Positions 46,990 through 60,693 of a DNA stretch of 64,000 nt are shown one piece after another. Numbering within the stretch: the first letter of the stretch is position 1; each line of letters starts with the position of its first letter. The notes beneath the pieces are model-generated. The model did not search any database. It saw only the letters and a program-made list of their open reading frames with translations, and was not told the DNA's origin. The DNA is from Macrocystis pyrifera (lineage: Eukaryota > Sar > Phaeophyceae > Laminariales > Laminariaceae), in the NCBI GenBank assembly GCA_031763025.1, contig JASSKH010000009.1, positions 1,922,001-1,986,000 of the forward strand. Reading direction: 5' to 3'. Both the position numbers and the translations under genes were made by a program.

Positions 46990-47440
46990 GGCCTTCACTT
47001 TGCTCATCTGCTCCGTTCATCCGCTCCGTCTATTGACTCCGCGCATCCACTCCGTGCATCCGCTCCTGCGCATCCGCTTCGTTCATCATGTGCTTCACTC
47101 ATTTCCCTCCGATCATCCGCTCCACGCACACGTTGCGCTCATCCGCTTCGCGCACCCGCTTCGCGCACTCGCTCCGCGCACTCGCTCCGCTCACTTGCCC
47201 CGCGTATCCGCTCCGCGCATCTGCGCCACGGATCCGCTTCGCCCATGCACTCCGCTCACCCAGCTCGCGCATCCGCTCCGCGCACCCCCGCTCTGCAAAT
47301 CCGCTCCGCTTTGGACAATTGCTCGGCGCATCTGCTCCGCTCCTCTCATCCTCTCCGTGTCACTCGCTCCGCGCAGGCGCTCTGCCACACCCGCTCGGCC
47401 CACCCGCTCCGCTCCCCTCGCGATATCCACACCTCACACC
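46990..47440. repeat. Minisatellite of short CATCCGCTCCGCGC-type units
   Basis: Roughly 12-nt periodicity built of CGCTCCGCGCAT / CACCCGCTTCGCGC. A multiple-of-three unit keeps several frames open (RSAHPLRA-type peptides), which is not evidence of coding. Confidence 0.75.
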
Positions 47441-47875
47441 CTTGTCCTCGTGCGCTCTACCCCTCGACTGCCAGCCCTGAAGCAGTCTACGCAGAAGGAC
47501 GTCCCGTCCATTTTCGACAACACAAAAATTTCTGTTGAGTGCCTCGGCAGAAGACGGACAGCGGTTCAAGTCGAGCAGGGCATCCCGCCGCTTGGCAAGC
47601 CGCAGGGCATCCCGCCGCCCACACATCCGTGTGTGCTGACTCGGTCTCAACATCGTCCCCAGGAAAATCGCGCGAGCGTGGTTTGGTTTCTTGGAGGAGC
47701 ACGGACGCTTCTAAACCCAAATTCAACAAGTAAAAACAGGGGGGGGGGGGATTAAACGAGATACGAGAAGGCAAAAAACATTTTTTTGGGACGCCTTGTG
47801 TACGAGCCTGGAAGAAAAAAAAACTCGAGGACGCGACTGTCTTCACGAAATCCTCCTCGCTCCTTCTCCCCCCCC

Positions 47876-47919
<44 letters not shown>

Positions 47920-48364
47920 TACACCTTGCTGTCGCATTTTGTCACAAAGTACTGGAAAGGCATCGCCCCTACTGCTCCGACACGGATGGCTCCGGTTGAC
48001 ACATCCTCCTCGAAAATACGACTGTATGCGTTTCTTGTGCCCCACGACGCCCCCACAACAGCACAACATCGCCATGAAGGTCAAGATCACAGCAGGCCGG
48101 CCACTCCACGCCACAACGACAATGAGAGCCAGCCCAATGCAGTGGCAGCCGGGAGAGGCGGGGGGGGGGGGGAGGGGAGGGGTTGGGGCAGGGTCCAGTA
48201 GCCCTGGACCAGCAGCCATAGACTAGCAGATGGGTTGGGTCGTCTCCTACTTCCCTTCCGCAGCACCCGCCACATCCCCAGGTGGCCGATGGGGTTAGAC
48301 TGTGTCTCTTATCCCACCCCTGCAAGCACCGCGGTACCACCCGCCCGCCCACCCACCCGCGCGC

Positions 48365-51300
48365 TCATCCCAGATAGTCGCTAATGCTCTTCGCCACCTG
48401 CATTGAATCGGGGTCGTCCGTGACTCTTGTCCACGCCGCGAAATTGGTATCTTTTGCCAGCAAACGCTCCACCTCGTTGCTCTCTAGTCTGATGTCCAGG
48501 GCGACGACAAGAGAGACAGAGACAAGTCACCGACGGAGGCCAAAACGGGGGGGTCAATCGCCAGTGCAGGAAAAGACCTTGGGGGGCATTGTTGTCCTCG
48601 GTTCGGGACGCAAGGAACACAATCGAAGAGGAGAGGGGAAGGGAGCTTGGGGGGGCATTCTCGTCCTCGGTGCAGGGCGCGAGAAGCTCAACGGGAGAGG
48701 GGAGGGGAGGGAAGGGAAGTACGGGGTGTCTAGACCTTGGGCCATCTTGGAAGAAATAGTTGAAATATGACTGACTTGAAACCACTAACCCTAGCCCTCA
48801 ACCCTAACCCTGACCGCCTTTGAAGCTAATCGGAAAGAAGGGTTAACTAGGAGTCAGTGCGGAAAATCAACCATTTTATTCGGAGCTGGGGCAACAAGCC
48901 GTGAACACTACGTACTGGAGGAAAGAGGTGGCGGTACGGGGCGGGGCGGCGCGGGGCGGGAGGGGATGGCAGTGTCGCAGTATCTGCTTTGCCACGGCAA
49001 GAACAAGGCTCTCCCGTCCGCCGCTTCGGATCGACGACTCGTACCGCCTATTAATAGTAGTACCAAAGTCTCTTACACCGTAGACTGACCACACGCCTCG
49101 AAACATAGCGATGCGGCACAAGCTCAATCACGGAAAGCCCCACTGCCATATTAACAAGGGGCAAACACAACGGCAACAAAAAACACCGCGGGACACTAAA
49201 CACACGTACGCACATAGGCCCAAAAACACATTTACAAGCCTTGAGAGCACAAAACACGTCTACATTAGTCCAGACCCAACAAACCACATTTTATGAGCTA
49301 TCAAGTCTAAAAACAAAGCCAACTAGAGCCCCCTCTAAAAAGAAACAACCCTGCAGCGAAAAACGGAACAACGTGAGCGAAACACGATCAAACGCTCCCT
49401 TGCGCCTCGGGCAAGCAAAACGCCCCCTCACATGGTTGGCCGCCTGCTCGGTGCAGGCTCCGTCAGCCACATCAGACTGGACATACGCTCCAAGGCTGGC
49501 CGTGTGAACGTCCCTACAGAGTCCGCCGGCGTGGTAGGTGACGATGTCACAGACGACGTCGGCGGCGACATGGACACCTGCGGGGGCAAACCCTCCACCC
49601 CTAAAAGCTCCGTCTGCAGGCCCCACGAGCTCGCCGTCGTCGTTTCCGCGGGGGTGGCAGCAGCGGCCGGCGCCACCGGCGGCACCACCACGTGAGCCTG
49701 CAGCGAGGCGTTCCAGTGGACGGCGGTGGACGTCGTTGTGGTGGTGCTAGCGGACGTCACGCTCGAGGTGTCGCCGCTATCCCTGCGGCTTGCCCAACTC
49801 CGCGACGGCTCCACCCCACCGCTCATCTCCCAGACATTGCCAACGCCAGCGCCACCGCCAACACCTGCTCCGCTGACTCCCACACCACCACCGCCACCAC
49901 CGTCGCCCACGCCGGCACTACCGCCACCATTTCCAGCAGCAGCAGCAACAACAGTGGCAGCAGCAGCAGTAGCAGCAGCAGTAGCAGCAGCAGTAGCAGC
50001 AGTAGCAGCAGCAGGAGCAGCAGCAGGAGGCCTGGTCGCGGCTGACTTGAAAATACGCGCGGTGGTGCTTTCTCTGGACGTTTCCCGCGAGATCGCGGAA
50101 CTGGGCGGCCCACTAGGCATACCGCCGACAAACGCCTCGCGCTTCACCTCGGGCGCGGACTTCGCCGCCCTCTCCGCCGCGTGTCGCCGCGCCTCTTGCC
50201 CCGGCGCGCGCAGACTCGCCGCTAACGCTGACTCCGAGCTGGGATCAAACGATGGCCGTCCCTGGGGCGGCGGCTGTTTCACCCCTTGCTGTTGCTGCTG
50301 CTGCTGCTGCTGCTGTTGCTCGAGGGGGGAAAGCGAGACGACAGCGGGCTGGACCGACCCTGTGATGGTTATCGAGCTGCCAAGCCCGAGTTCCCTGCTC
50401 GGGTCGAAGGACGGCCACTGCTTCAGGGACGGCCTCGAGTTTATGGTGATGCTGCCGCTGTTACCGTAGCTGCCTAGGCGGAAGTGGTTGCTACTACCGG
50501 TGCGGCTGATGCTGTGTCCGCTTGTGGACCTGGAGTGGGTGAGGGAGTTCTGCTCGGCTTCCGATATGATCGCCTCCGTCGCCCTGCATCGGAAACAAAA
50601 CCAACACGTCCATAAAACATATTTATATGTCATGGTGCGTGTACAAAACGTCCTGGTCCAGCTACTAGTCTAATGCAGGGCAACAAAAACAACAAAAATA
50701 ACTACGGTACGTGGCGTAACAAAGGCAAAACATACAACAATATTGATTGACAGGAAAAAAAGCTAAAAGCCATCCGACCGACCGACAAAACACGCTATGA
50801 CACCCATCTCTCTCACCCGGCCAAGGAGTTCCTCGCGACGAGAGACCCGCGCATAGCACTCTCCCACGAAATGCTCTTCAGCAGCTGTCGCACAAGACAA
50901 TAAAAAAGGCGGTTGCATGCACAGCGGTCACCGGAAGGTAAAACGGGGTTGAGAAAGCAGCCGCGGCTCGGTAATAAACTACGTTTCTATTCCCCTGGTG
51001 ATCCTTGAATAACGAGGAGCTATTATTAATAGTTGTTTTTGCTGTATTCGGTGTCTGGTGGCACTTGTATTCGGGCAAAAAAGGCGGCTGCAAAATAAAA
51101 CTACCAGGTACATCTATATATTAGCATTACCACACGGTACTCGAATACTCTCGGATACTGGTAACTTTACTGCGCTACCGGTAACTTTTAGGCTGAAAAC
51201 TCTTCAACTGGTCGACTTTACATCGGCGGCTGGCTTTTATATATACCTGGTATGCCTGTCTACGGAACGCTTCTCTGCCTCCCAAAAGCGTCCGGATAAG

Positions 51301-54300
51301 ATTGACGTGTGCAACACAAAGACTCTACCGGGTACACGCGGTAGTACGATGTGCCCCGTCCTAAAACTCTTGCCACCGACGGCAACATGCAAGCTCGACC
51401 CAGTGCCATTCTCGAGCTCGCCACGAGCTGACCCCTTGAAGCCTCAGTGCGACGTACGAACATGTCTTTTGCTCTCCGTTTTGTCTTGTTTCACTGCGAC
51501 CTTGAAACAAATAGTTAAAAAAAACTTGGGACAGATCATCATCGATTTCCACTTCATGATCTAACTCTTTCGGGACAGAGATTCCTGATCTGAATGGGCT
51601 AGCTCGTGCTGCCCGATGGAAGCCGTACATAACCCGCATGATCTAGGACATGTGTTCTCAGTTGGATCTGTACTATGCAGATGCAGGGAGGGAGCCGTGC
51701 ATGGCCTGGATGATCTGTAATAGGACAAGTTTCCCGGGTTGGATTTACTGTAGATCTTGTACGGTAGACAGATAGATAAGATAGATCAAACAGATCGTGA
51801 TCTGTCCGGCGTGTGTGAACTATCGTTGTTGTGGACTCACATCAGAAATGCTGGAACGCCTGATAGAGTCCTTCTTGAAGGAGCACGCGCTAAGCTGCGA
51901 CAGGTTGGACTCCTCCGACCCCTCTGTCGAAGAGCGAACCTCCATACACTGACAAATAACGTCCATTACGTCTGCCAGCACAACACGGAAAAAAAGCGAA
52001 AACAAAAACAACAACAGCACATGAGGAGGCGACGCGATAAACAGGGAGGCAGGCGGCAACCAGCGGACGCGAGGCGACTATACGCGTAAGGAGGGCGGCC
52101 ATAAACGCAAGAGGCGACTATACGCGTAAGGAGGGCGGCCATTAACGCAAGGGAGGCGACCACCAAGCTAAAGGGAGGTTTCTTCAAGCGTAGGGGGGGG
52201 CGACTATAAGCGTAAACGAGGCGGCTATTAATAGAAGCCTACCGGGGGCCACCATAAGTGTATGGGAGGCGATTATAAGCATAAGGGAAGATACAACAAG
52301 CGTTAAGGGCGGCGAGTATAAGCGTAAGGGAAGCGACAACAAGCTTAAGCGGGGCGAGTGCAAGCGCAAGGGGTAACTTGAGGTCAAGGGGGGCCACTAT
52401 AAGCTCAAGGGGGGCGACTTCAGCGCAAAAGAGGCGACTATAAGCGCAGGGGGGGGGGGCAGCTATAAGCATAAGGGTGGCCACTACAAGCGTAAGGAGG
52501 GCGGCAATACGCATACGGGAGGCGCGACTAGAAGCGTAAAAGAGGAGGCTATAAGCGTACGAGAGGCCACCATAAGCAAGGGGTGCGACTATAGGCGTAG
52601 GGGGGGCGATGTAACCGCAACGAGAGGCGAGTACAAGCGCAAGAAGGGCGACTATGAGCCTACGGGAGGCGACTATTACGGGGGCCATAGTTAATAGGAC
52701 CTACGGTACACAGAAAAACCTATATATTTCCCTATTTTTACTAACAATATTTGGTCCTATATACTATGGTCCTCCGTAATATGAGCGTCGGCGAACACCA
52801 CGGGCAACAAATAATATGTAAGTGCATATCGTAAACCAGTACACACAGACTGTGCAACTTGCGGAGACCTTTGCTATGCAAAGTAGACCGTTTTCGTTTG
52901 AGCAGACAAGGCCGGAGCAGAAGCAGCAACCGCTGCAAAAGCAAAGCAGATCCGCGAGCGTTCCAATAGACAGCAGCAGCACGGAGTGCGTACCCCCGAC
53001 CGGCTGCTGGGCCATGGGGGAGTGACATTCTCGACCACGAATGAATAGGTGAGAATGACATCACCACTACGAGCACATTTAGACGCCATCCCCAACTTTC
53101 AACTCAATCTAGTCGCGGTTTGAATATCCCCTCGTAACGTCGCGACTATCCTTTTCCGCCATCGTCGGGTGCTCTCGCGCGGACGGGCTCCGCCTCGCGT
53201 TCCGAGAGGGGGCGACGACCTTAGCCAATGTGTTCATCGAGCAACTACGCGATCGGCGACAGCCCGGGGAACCGGGCCGAGCTCACGAACTGGCCACTAA
53301 GGATGAGGTTGGACAGGGTCGTCAACCTGGCCCGGTTCGGCGGGGTGCCAGCGATCGCGTAGTGCTTGATCATGTGCTGGTTGCGGGCCGTGGCCCCCTC
53401 TCCGAGCGCTTCACGGAGAGTGGATATAAGCCATGCAAGACCCTTGCGCAGATGCAATGGCTAGGCGCGAGTATGAGGTCGCGTGAGCAGTGGATGCTGC
53501 AGTCGTACACGTGAAACATACCGGTACAGCAAACAGACAGCGTGTAATTTATAACAGAGCGGGGCAGGAGCACCAGCCACATTTCACGCTGGCCGGGTCG
53601 AACTTCTCCAATTCTCGAAAAGCTCAGGGTGTCATGGTTGTGATCCCCATTCGCAGCGCCATCATCCGATGCCCCCATGGAACACGACCAGGTTAAGGCA
53701 TGCCGAAAAGTTTCACTTCTAGCTTGCACCAACGACTAGGGAAAAAACGGCTGCGCCATAAACCCTCCTGAGACATCAGAGAGGAAAAAAATGAGGGACT
53801 AACAAGGACACTGGCAGAAACGGCCACCGTGGTTGGCGGATGATAGAGACTGGTGTCCGACTCACAGCGTAAGGAGTCGCACGACGCGGCACGGGAGCAA
53901 CACGGCCCTGCCGGTACTGCTGTGCGCTCACGCTGCTCGTAGATGGTTGGTAACACCCAAGAAATCAACCATTGCTTGGACGCTACCTTCAACATCCACA
54001 GGGCATAGTGGGTCGCACCACCATGAATGGGTTATACCGCACGGTGCTGTAGTTGCATGTGCACAGGTGTCGGCTCTCGCTCAACGTAACTTTAGGGCCA
54101 CACTGATTTTTTTTTTTTTACTATCACGGATAATCAAAAAAAGATCAGAAAAAAAACGTCGTCGTACGATACCGGTATACCTAATATGATGAACGCTTGA
54201 ATACACAGCACCTTAGGTCTCACTTCCTTCTTCTAGCCCATCTTAACGGGGAACGCTAAATTTCGTTATTTTGAAATAAAATTTGAATTTCAATGAATTT

Positions 54301-55731
54301 TAATTTGACTTCGAAAAAAAAAAAACGTGTTCGTATCCTATCGGGAAACGGCGCATTCATTGTCAAACAAAAAGGAATTCGAAACAACCTGGAATAACGC
54401 AACGCGTCACACAACGCCCAGCCGACAAACAGCAACGAGCGTAGACGAGAGCGAAGGTTTGCGTTGTCGCGTGCGCGCCGCCGCCAGCATTTTTTTTTTT
54501 TTGGTGGCGCAGAATAGGAAGCTATCACTCTCAGGGTGTCTTGGGTGGGCAGAGGGAGCCCTCAAGCGCCACGTGCGGAACAACAACGGCGATGCAGCTT
54601 TCGAGGTCTCGAGCGTATCCTCTGTTTTTTTGCTCGTTTGCTCGGTTTTCGTGATGGTTGGCCGATCGAGTAGGCCCAAAAATTGGGCTTGCGGCCGCCA
54701 TGATTTCTTCTGAGGCGACACCGCCGACGTGCGATGTGCTATGGTCGGTGGCCGTGGGCGCGGCTATTGCTCCGGTCGCCTGTCGTTGAGGTTCGCGTTT
54801 TATCGCCTCGATCATGGTCACCGAAGCGGCCAAGAATCACCCCAGACTCCACCGCGGGTGTTGACCCACCATGAACATGCTACATCAAGGCTGATCAACT
54901 CCCAAATTCGAAATTCAAATTAAAAAAATCGCACGAAAAAAGTCCCAAAAGACGTTTCACTCAAATTGATTTTTTCTAATTTGCCCCTTCGAATCCTGCC
55001 TGGTCATTCACTCTTCGGCCAATCACACGCAAATAAAACCAGAAAATAAAAATTCAAATCAAATTGAAAGAACCAAAAGTCCTCGATAAGATGGGTCCTT
55101 ACAGTAGTATCAATACAAGATAGAATGCTCTTCAGAATATGAATCGTTCTCGTAGTCGTATGCGGCCTTCAGGCGAAGACGCAAATGAAAACCCACCTCG
55201 CCCCCATGCTCTGTGTCCAATGCGCTGCGAGTACCGTACAACGAGCAAGACATCACCACCATCTCCGACCATGTTTTTTAAGCTGGTTTCTTGGAAACGG
55301 GGCAGCGCTATGAAGGGCCGAGCGAACGCGTCTATGGAAAGATCTCACCGACCTCTTTTCAAAAGACAGCATTTTCGGTGTGGAGGTTGTTTGGGAGAAA
55401 GCCCGCTCGGAACTTTGTGCCAGGGTTTGTGTAACCTTGCGCGCTACCTCGTATACGGTAGGGATTGCTTGGGGAATGGAACATCATCTCCCAACAAAAA
55501 ACACACCAACATGGGGCCTGCGGACACCATCTCCCAACAAAAGCGAACATCGGGCCTGCGAACATCTCGCAACAAAAACAAACACATCATGGGGCCTGCG
55601 ACGAGACGCACAGAATTTCACGTCAGACCTATACCCGGTATAACGTATTCAACCAAAGCGTCCCTTGTCATCCCCGCCACAGGACAAAGCATGACACTAC
55701 GACTGCTACGGTATTCGCTCAACCAAAAGCG

Positions 55732-55783
<52 letters not shown>

Positions 55784-58492
55784 AGTCCACCCACACACGA
55801 TAACCCAACTGCTGTGTCACATCAAATGCAAAAACTGAAGGCGCCCCATGCAAATCCGCCACAAAACACAACACAACACGAAAACAGCAGTTCACGACTA
55901 TATACCACACTACGGCCCGCAAATCTGCTACACAGCGCGACACAACACAAAACAACACAACACAACACAACGCTCCCGTAACCTTTAGCGCTCCAACCAA
56001 AGCGCCCCGTGCATTTCCCCCCCCACCATAACGCAATACATACTGCCGTGTCACGTTGAACGCTAAAAAAAACCTGGGGGAGCTCCCTGTGACCCGCCAC
56101 TTAACACAACACACCCGCTGCTCTGTTCAAAACTTCATGCCCAACCAAAGGCTCCCCGGGCAAACCCACACGCAGCACAGCACGAAACCACCACCTACTA
56201 GGTACCAGCGAACATGCGAGCTAACATTTCAACCGGTGCGAGGGAACATAATCAGAACCAAACACGCGGTAAACATACGGGGGACACGTGGTTTTTAGTG
56301 TCCATAGTCAGGTCTGACTATTTGCTATCATATGCCCCCCCGCCCCGTAATAACCCCCCGCACTATATTATATATATATATATATATTTATATGGGTTGG
56401 GTTGGCGTCGGTTGGCAATGACACTGTAAAACATGCCGCTCACTACGTGAAGTAGACATCCAGGGTACCGTTTTTTTTTTTTTTTTTTTTTGGCGGTCGC
56501 CCACTGCTGGTCGTCGAGTTAGATCATTTGTGCGAGGTAAAGAACCTTTACTCTGCACAAGGGAATATATCGTATCACGTAGTGTTCAAGGTAAGGCACC
56601 CAAGACGCAGTTACATAGTACTCCCGTTGCTGTCTCTGGAAGTGGCTACACCGGAAATTAAACTAACTCATTGAAGCTGTCATCATATGCAAGTCCGCCT
56701 CACAAGCGGTTCTTAGTAGGATGCAGCTCACCCTTCACGCGACTCGTCGGACGCTCACGGCGCTTCGCGCTTGGTGCAAGCAATGTCTGCCTGGTCAGTG
56801 AAAACACGACATGCCCCGTCCTAGCATTGTAGGGATACGAGGGTCTATGGTCATACGACTACGGCCATGCATGAGATCGAGTACATCCCTCCTATCGAGG
56901 ACACCCCCCCCCCCCCCTGATAACATGAAGGACACTCACCGCAAAGGTTGGGGTCCGGCTGCAATATCTCTAGCGTGTCCTTCGCCGGCTGGGTCGAAAA
57001 CACCAGCTGCGACGACATCGTCCTGCTTTTTCGCGGCTTGTGCCAGTACGCCACCGGCGCGCTCGTCGCAGAGAGGCTGCCCCTGCCGCCGCCACCGCCA
57101 CCGCCCCCACCAATGCTCATCCTGCTCCCGCCGCTCCCGCCTTCTCCCGCCGACTCCGACACCGACCTCTTGTCCATGCCGTCTGGCATAGAGTCGGGCG
57201 CTCCACCCCAGGCGGGCGTGAGAGTCAAGGCGTCCATGGACTGCGAGTGTGGAGGCTTCATGTACAGAACCGGAGCAAAGGGCGGGAGAGGGAGGGGGGG
57301 GGGGGGTGCTCCGTGACGTTAGGTACTGGCGTGGTCATCGCAACGTTAGTGAGGCTATATACAAAAGCCGCAGCAATGGACGCGAGGCGGCGGCGGCGGG
57401 GGGGGTGGGAGTGTCCCATCAAATTATGCACTGGCGTAGTCGAAGCAACGTTGGCGCGGCTACAAAGAGCTGCAGCAACGGACGATGGAGTGGGAGGGCT
57501 GTATGTGCTGCATCGCGTTACTGGCGTGCTCTCTTGTAGCAACGTGGGTGGCGCTATACAGCCGCAGCAACGAACAATGGGCGGAGGAGGGGAGCGAGAT
57601 GCTTCATCACGTTTACTGGGGTGGTGGTTAATGACGTGGTCGTAGCAACGACACTGTATCACCGGCCGTGGTGTTGGAACACACACGGACCATGGTTCAG
57701 GGGTAACAAACATGCCATGTCTAGAGGGAAACCCTCATATGTCTTGCCTCGGCGCAATTTTCTACGCCGCGACGCCGTCTCGACAAGAAATACCAGGTGA
57801 ACGATGGGAAAAGCATCCGTCCTTGTTTCGGAACTCGACACTCGACATCAAGTATGCTATACAGGAGACCGTGGTTTGACCCCTTGACTGACTGCCCCCT
57901 ACAGTAAAGCTAGTATATTAAGATCTCCAGGAGACCGCGGTTTGCCTTGATTGACCGCCCCTAGACTAAAAATAGTACATTAAGGACAACAAAGGCTTGA
58001 CGTGTCCCAAGAAGACCGGTCAGACTGCGGTTTGACCCCTTGACCGACCGCCCCCTACACTAAAACCAGTACAATAAGGCCAAAAGAGACCGCCTTGACG
58101 CGCCAAAAAGGACTGGTCTCCTACTATTCTCCTAATATTTGCGCTCTACACCCGCTTGAGTGCAACTACACCTGGCGATGAAAACCACGGGACCCAGCAC
58201 ATCCCACGACAGCCATTGTCGCGGCCGGCCTTCATACCTGTGCCCACCCCGCGGAAGGGGGCATGCCGTCAAGCGACATATTCGACAGCGCCATCGCAGC
58301 CTCCGTGCCGGGCGTGTTGTGTGCGACCGGCATGCCAGCGGCCGCGCGCACCGCCGCCGACTGCAATTCTAGGCCCGTGCCGTGCAGCTCTGGCGTCACC
58401 GGTGCAGACTGGGGGGTTTGGGGGGGGGGTTGGGAATCAGCAGCACGCAACAGCAGCTGAGAATCTCCTAGTTGGTCCAAGGTTCGCGGCAT
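48365..58492 (-). CDS. Uncharacterised 817-residue protein with low-complexity tails, ten exons
   Basis: Function unknown. Exons: 58492-58238, 57255-56940, 55331-55197, 53622-53588, 53460-53287, 52932-52869, 51971-51841, 50884-50817, 50583-49432, 48488-48365. All have GT-AG borders and every phase joins; the total is 2454 nt ending in TGA. Residues 1-190 are Pro/Ser/Gly-rich with a poly-Gly run. Residues about 175-370 look globular and helical (ALPRFQETSLKNM, FRELEKFDPASPLHLRKGLA, MIKHYAIAGTPPNRARLTTL, DVMDVICQCMEVRSS). Residues 370-776 are disordered: Ser-rich, Gln11, Ala/Thr-rich, Gly/Val-rich, with PSFDPS occurring twice. The C-terminus, RLLAKDTNFAAWTRVTDDPD, looks folded again. The KGLAWL/helical core vaguely recalls RUN-type adaptor domains, but I do not claim it. 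The first exon's ATG is the least certain point; a start further upstream is possible. Intron 3 holds an inverted-repeat transposon, and intron 6 ends close to a minisatellite and MITE. Confidence 0.8.
52040..52672. repeat. Minisatellite GGCGACTATAAGCGTAAG
   Basis: About 25 imperfect units of 20-27 bp alternating GGAGGCGACTATAAGCGTAA with variants (GGCGGCCATAAACGCAAG). It occupies intron 6 of the ten-exon gene and abuts a MITE. Confidence 0.8.
52674..52781. mobile_element. MITE family TATTACGGGGG, copy 6
   Basis: TATTACGGGGGCCATAGTTA on the left and ACTATGGTCCTCCGTAATA on the right. Inserted at the edge of the 52.0-52.67 kb minisatellite, in intron 6 of the ten-exon gene. Confidence 0.75.
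54236..55098. mobile_element. PIF/Harbinger-like non-autonomous transposon, copy c (863 bp)
   Basis: Ends GCCCATCTTAACGGGGAAC and CCTCGATAAGATGGGTCC, followed by TTA. The interior shares GTCTTGGGTGG and the block GCCTGGTCATTCACTCTTC... CCAATCACACGCAAAT with copy b. It lies inside intron 3 of the unknown ten-exon gene. Confidence 0.65.
57860..58130. repeat. Three to four copies of an approximately 70-bp repeat, GACCGCGGTTTGACCCCTTG
   Basis: Each unit runs AGACCGCGGTTTGACCCCTT, GACCGACCGCCCCCTACACT and AAAACCAGTACAATAAGG, with variation. A single relative in inverse orientation lies at 19635-19675 (GGGGTCAAACCGCGGTCCCC). It lies in intron 1 of the ten-exon gene. Confidence 0.6.
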
Positions 58493-60033
58493 ATTGTGAT
58501 ATCAGCGTTGACCATAGGACTTTGAAGGATATTATATAGGATTTAGAGTGGCGTTCCTCGCTGAGCACAAACGCCTACGTACTTATTGAAAAAAAAAGCA
58601 GCCTGAAATGATCAATTCCCAAATTAGTAACACATGTCGCGTACTATACCAGTGGGTGTCAGACGAGCCTGCTGCCGCTGCTGCTGCAGCTGCGACATCA
58701 GCGCAAGAAAAACGAGGGTTAACTATGGCTAAGCGCCCACCCGCGCAGTCGGCAGGCTATGAGCATACCCCTCTACTATTAATAGCCAAGTCTAATATTG
58801 CGGGGGAAGGTAGGAGTAGCAATCAGAACCAAGTTGGCGTGTGAACACATGGGGATCTACGTTTTTGGGTCCATCGCGAGTTCTGAACACCTACGGCCGC
58901 CCTTAATATGACAGCCTACGATTACAGTAGTGGTACCATGGTACTCAGCAGTAGACTATCACTCAATCCTCGGACCTGGTAATAATCTTAAGTACGGTAG
59001 ACAAACATTGAATATTCCAGAATCATGCTGTACTTCAGGCAAATAGTATACCAGGTACCTGGAGGTAGAATTCGTCATGCACGCTTGCGAAGCATCAGCA
59101 TTGCATACCATACCATCTACAGGGCGAATCTCCCCGTGACGCGAGGCACGCCGCCTAGAGGGAGCGCACTATTTATACCCTGCGTATGGGCTGTATCTAC
59201 CGTTACTACTGCCTGTGTTTGCGTGCATTAAACTCGACTTTTAGCCTGTCAGGCGAAATGTTTTCCACCTTAAAACTAGAGCGATGAGGCTCCATCACAT
59301 AAAATAACACAGACTCACAGCCTACAGTCTACACGTCCAGACGTCGAGCCCACCCAGCACCCAACACCTATTACCGTATGAGCCTACCCGATACCCCAAC
59401 ACACTCAATACGCAGGCTTTGCAGCAAAGTAGTTACCCCGCCCGGGTCCTGCCTCAGACAAGCCAACCGCCAAGCAGATACCGCTCTCAACGAAAATGCA
59501 AGAACCATGGGTTTCCTAATGAATATTGTGTAAACCTACAGTTAGTACCTGAAACCTTCCGCAACATTCCATATTATATTTTCGTCCAAGAGTATATACT
59601 ATTCATGCTATCGCGCCCCCAACCAAGAGCTGGTGGGTGCTTTAACACAGCTGTATTGATACCTGGTACGAGCTATCATACCAACATCACACCAGCACTC
59701 AAACCACGCGTGGCCCAGTTTCTCACCGGCATCGCGGGATCTCTATTCGTGTTGTCCTTCATGGTACCCGGGGGGTGATGGCGAAAGTGTTGCCCGTGGA
59801 TCTCGTTCACCCCGTGCATGTCGTAGTGGGGAACCTATCAAAATAGTCGCAGGCCGTTCAAATCACACAATTCATCGATGCATCCCGAGCAGCAGCATCA
59901 GCAGTATCGCATTCAGGTCGACAGTTGACAGGTTTTTTCTGCGTCAACTTCCAATGATGCTCAACTTCGGGACTCGGGAGTTTGGGGAGATCGGGTCGTT
60001 GTTGACGTTCTCAAAAGGAATGATACAGCAGTA
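58493..60033. other. Region upstream of the ten-exon gene
   Basis: Expected to hold the promoter and perhaps a further 5' exon of the minus-strand gene. No such exon or core-promoter element is recognised; there are several ACCTGGT words. Confidence 0.35.
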
Positions 60034-60652
60034 GTAGTGGCCCCTCTATAGTGCCTGTGTGTGTTCTTCACATTGTACCGTTCTTTCTACCCGTCGACAT
60101 CTGGCACGACCAGTGCCCCTGCCGATTCTTCAATCCTGGAGAAATATAGTACAAGCCCTGGTCACAAAATTACGACACAGAAATACCAGATCGCCATGCA
60201 GTAAGCAGAGTAGACAAATGCAATGCCATGTCAGGGCGTGTCTTAACTCCCTCCAAAGAGCATGGGGAACGAGCGGAACGGAACGAGGCTGCTCATGGTC
60301 GTTCGCTCCGTGCCTGTGTAAAAAAACGTGTTTGGGTCCATGCAGAATCCTGGGCCTCGCCAGCCGAATCAGTACGAACGGTATCTTTTGAAAACGTGCC
60401 ACGGCAAATTGGTGTCCACATCTATCTTCGGTGGTGTCCATCTACACCAATTAATATGCTATTTGTTCCCGTTCGATCGAGCCGTTCGGTCCTCCCAAAC
60501 AAGAAAAAGGGGCGCAACACTTCTTCGTTCTCTTCTTACTGCAGATGTACTGCTGTTTTTCTCGGGCTGGACTGAATCTATACGTTACCCACAACCAATG
60601 AGCGCCAATTCATGCGGCAAATAATATTCCATTCGGTTCGTTCAAATGCTCT

Positions 60653-60693
<41 letters not shown>

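Noticed and set aside
47000-47755. 251-codon plus-strand frame of SAHPLRA-type repeats
   Set aside because: Produced by a roughly 12-nt minisatellite; several frames and both strands stay open equally.
49726-50469. 247-codon plus-strand frame rich in Pro and Ala
   Set aside because: Antisense shadow of the large Ser/Gln-rich exon 50583-49432, which has matching splice borders and phase.
53245-53286. Extending the ten-exon gene's exon 5 to the frame's stop
   Set aside because: A canonical GTGAGC donor at 53286 ends the exon before the stop and keeps phase with the next exon.
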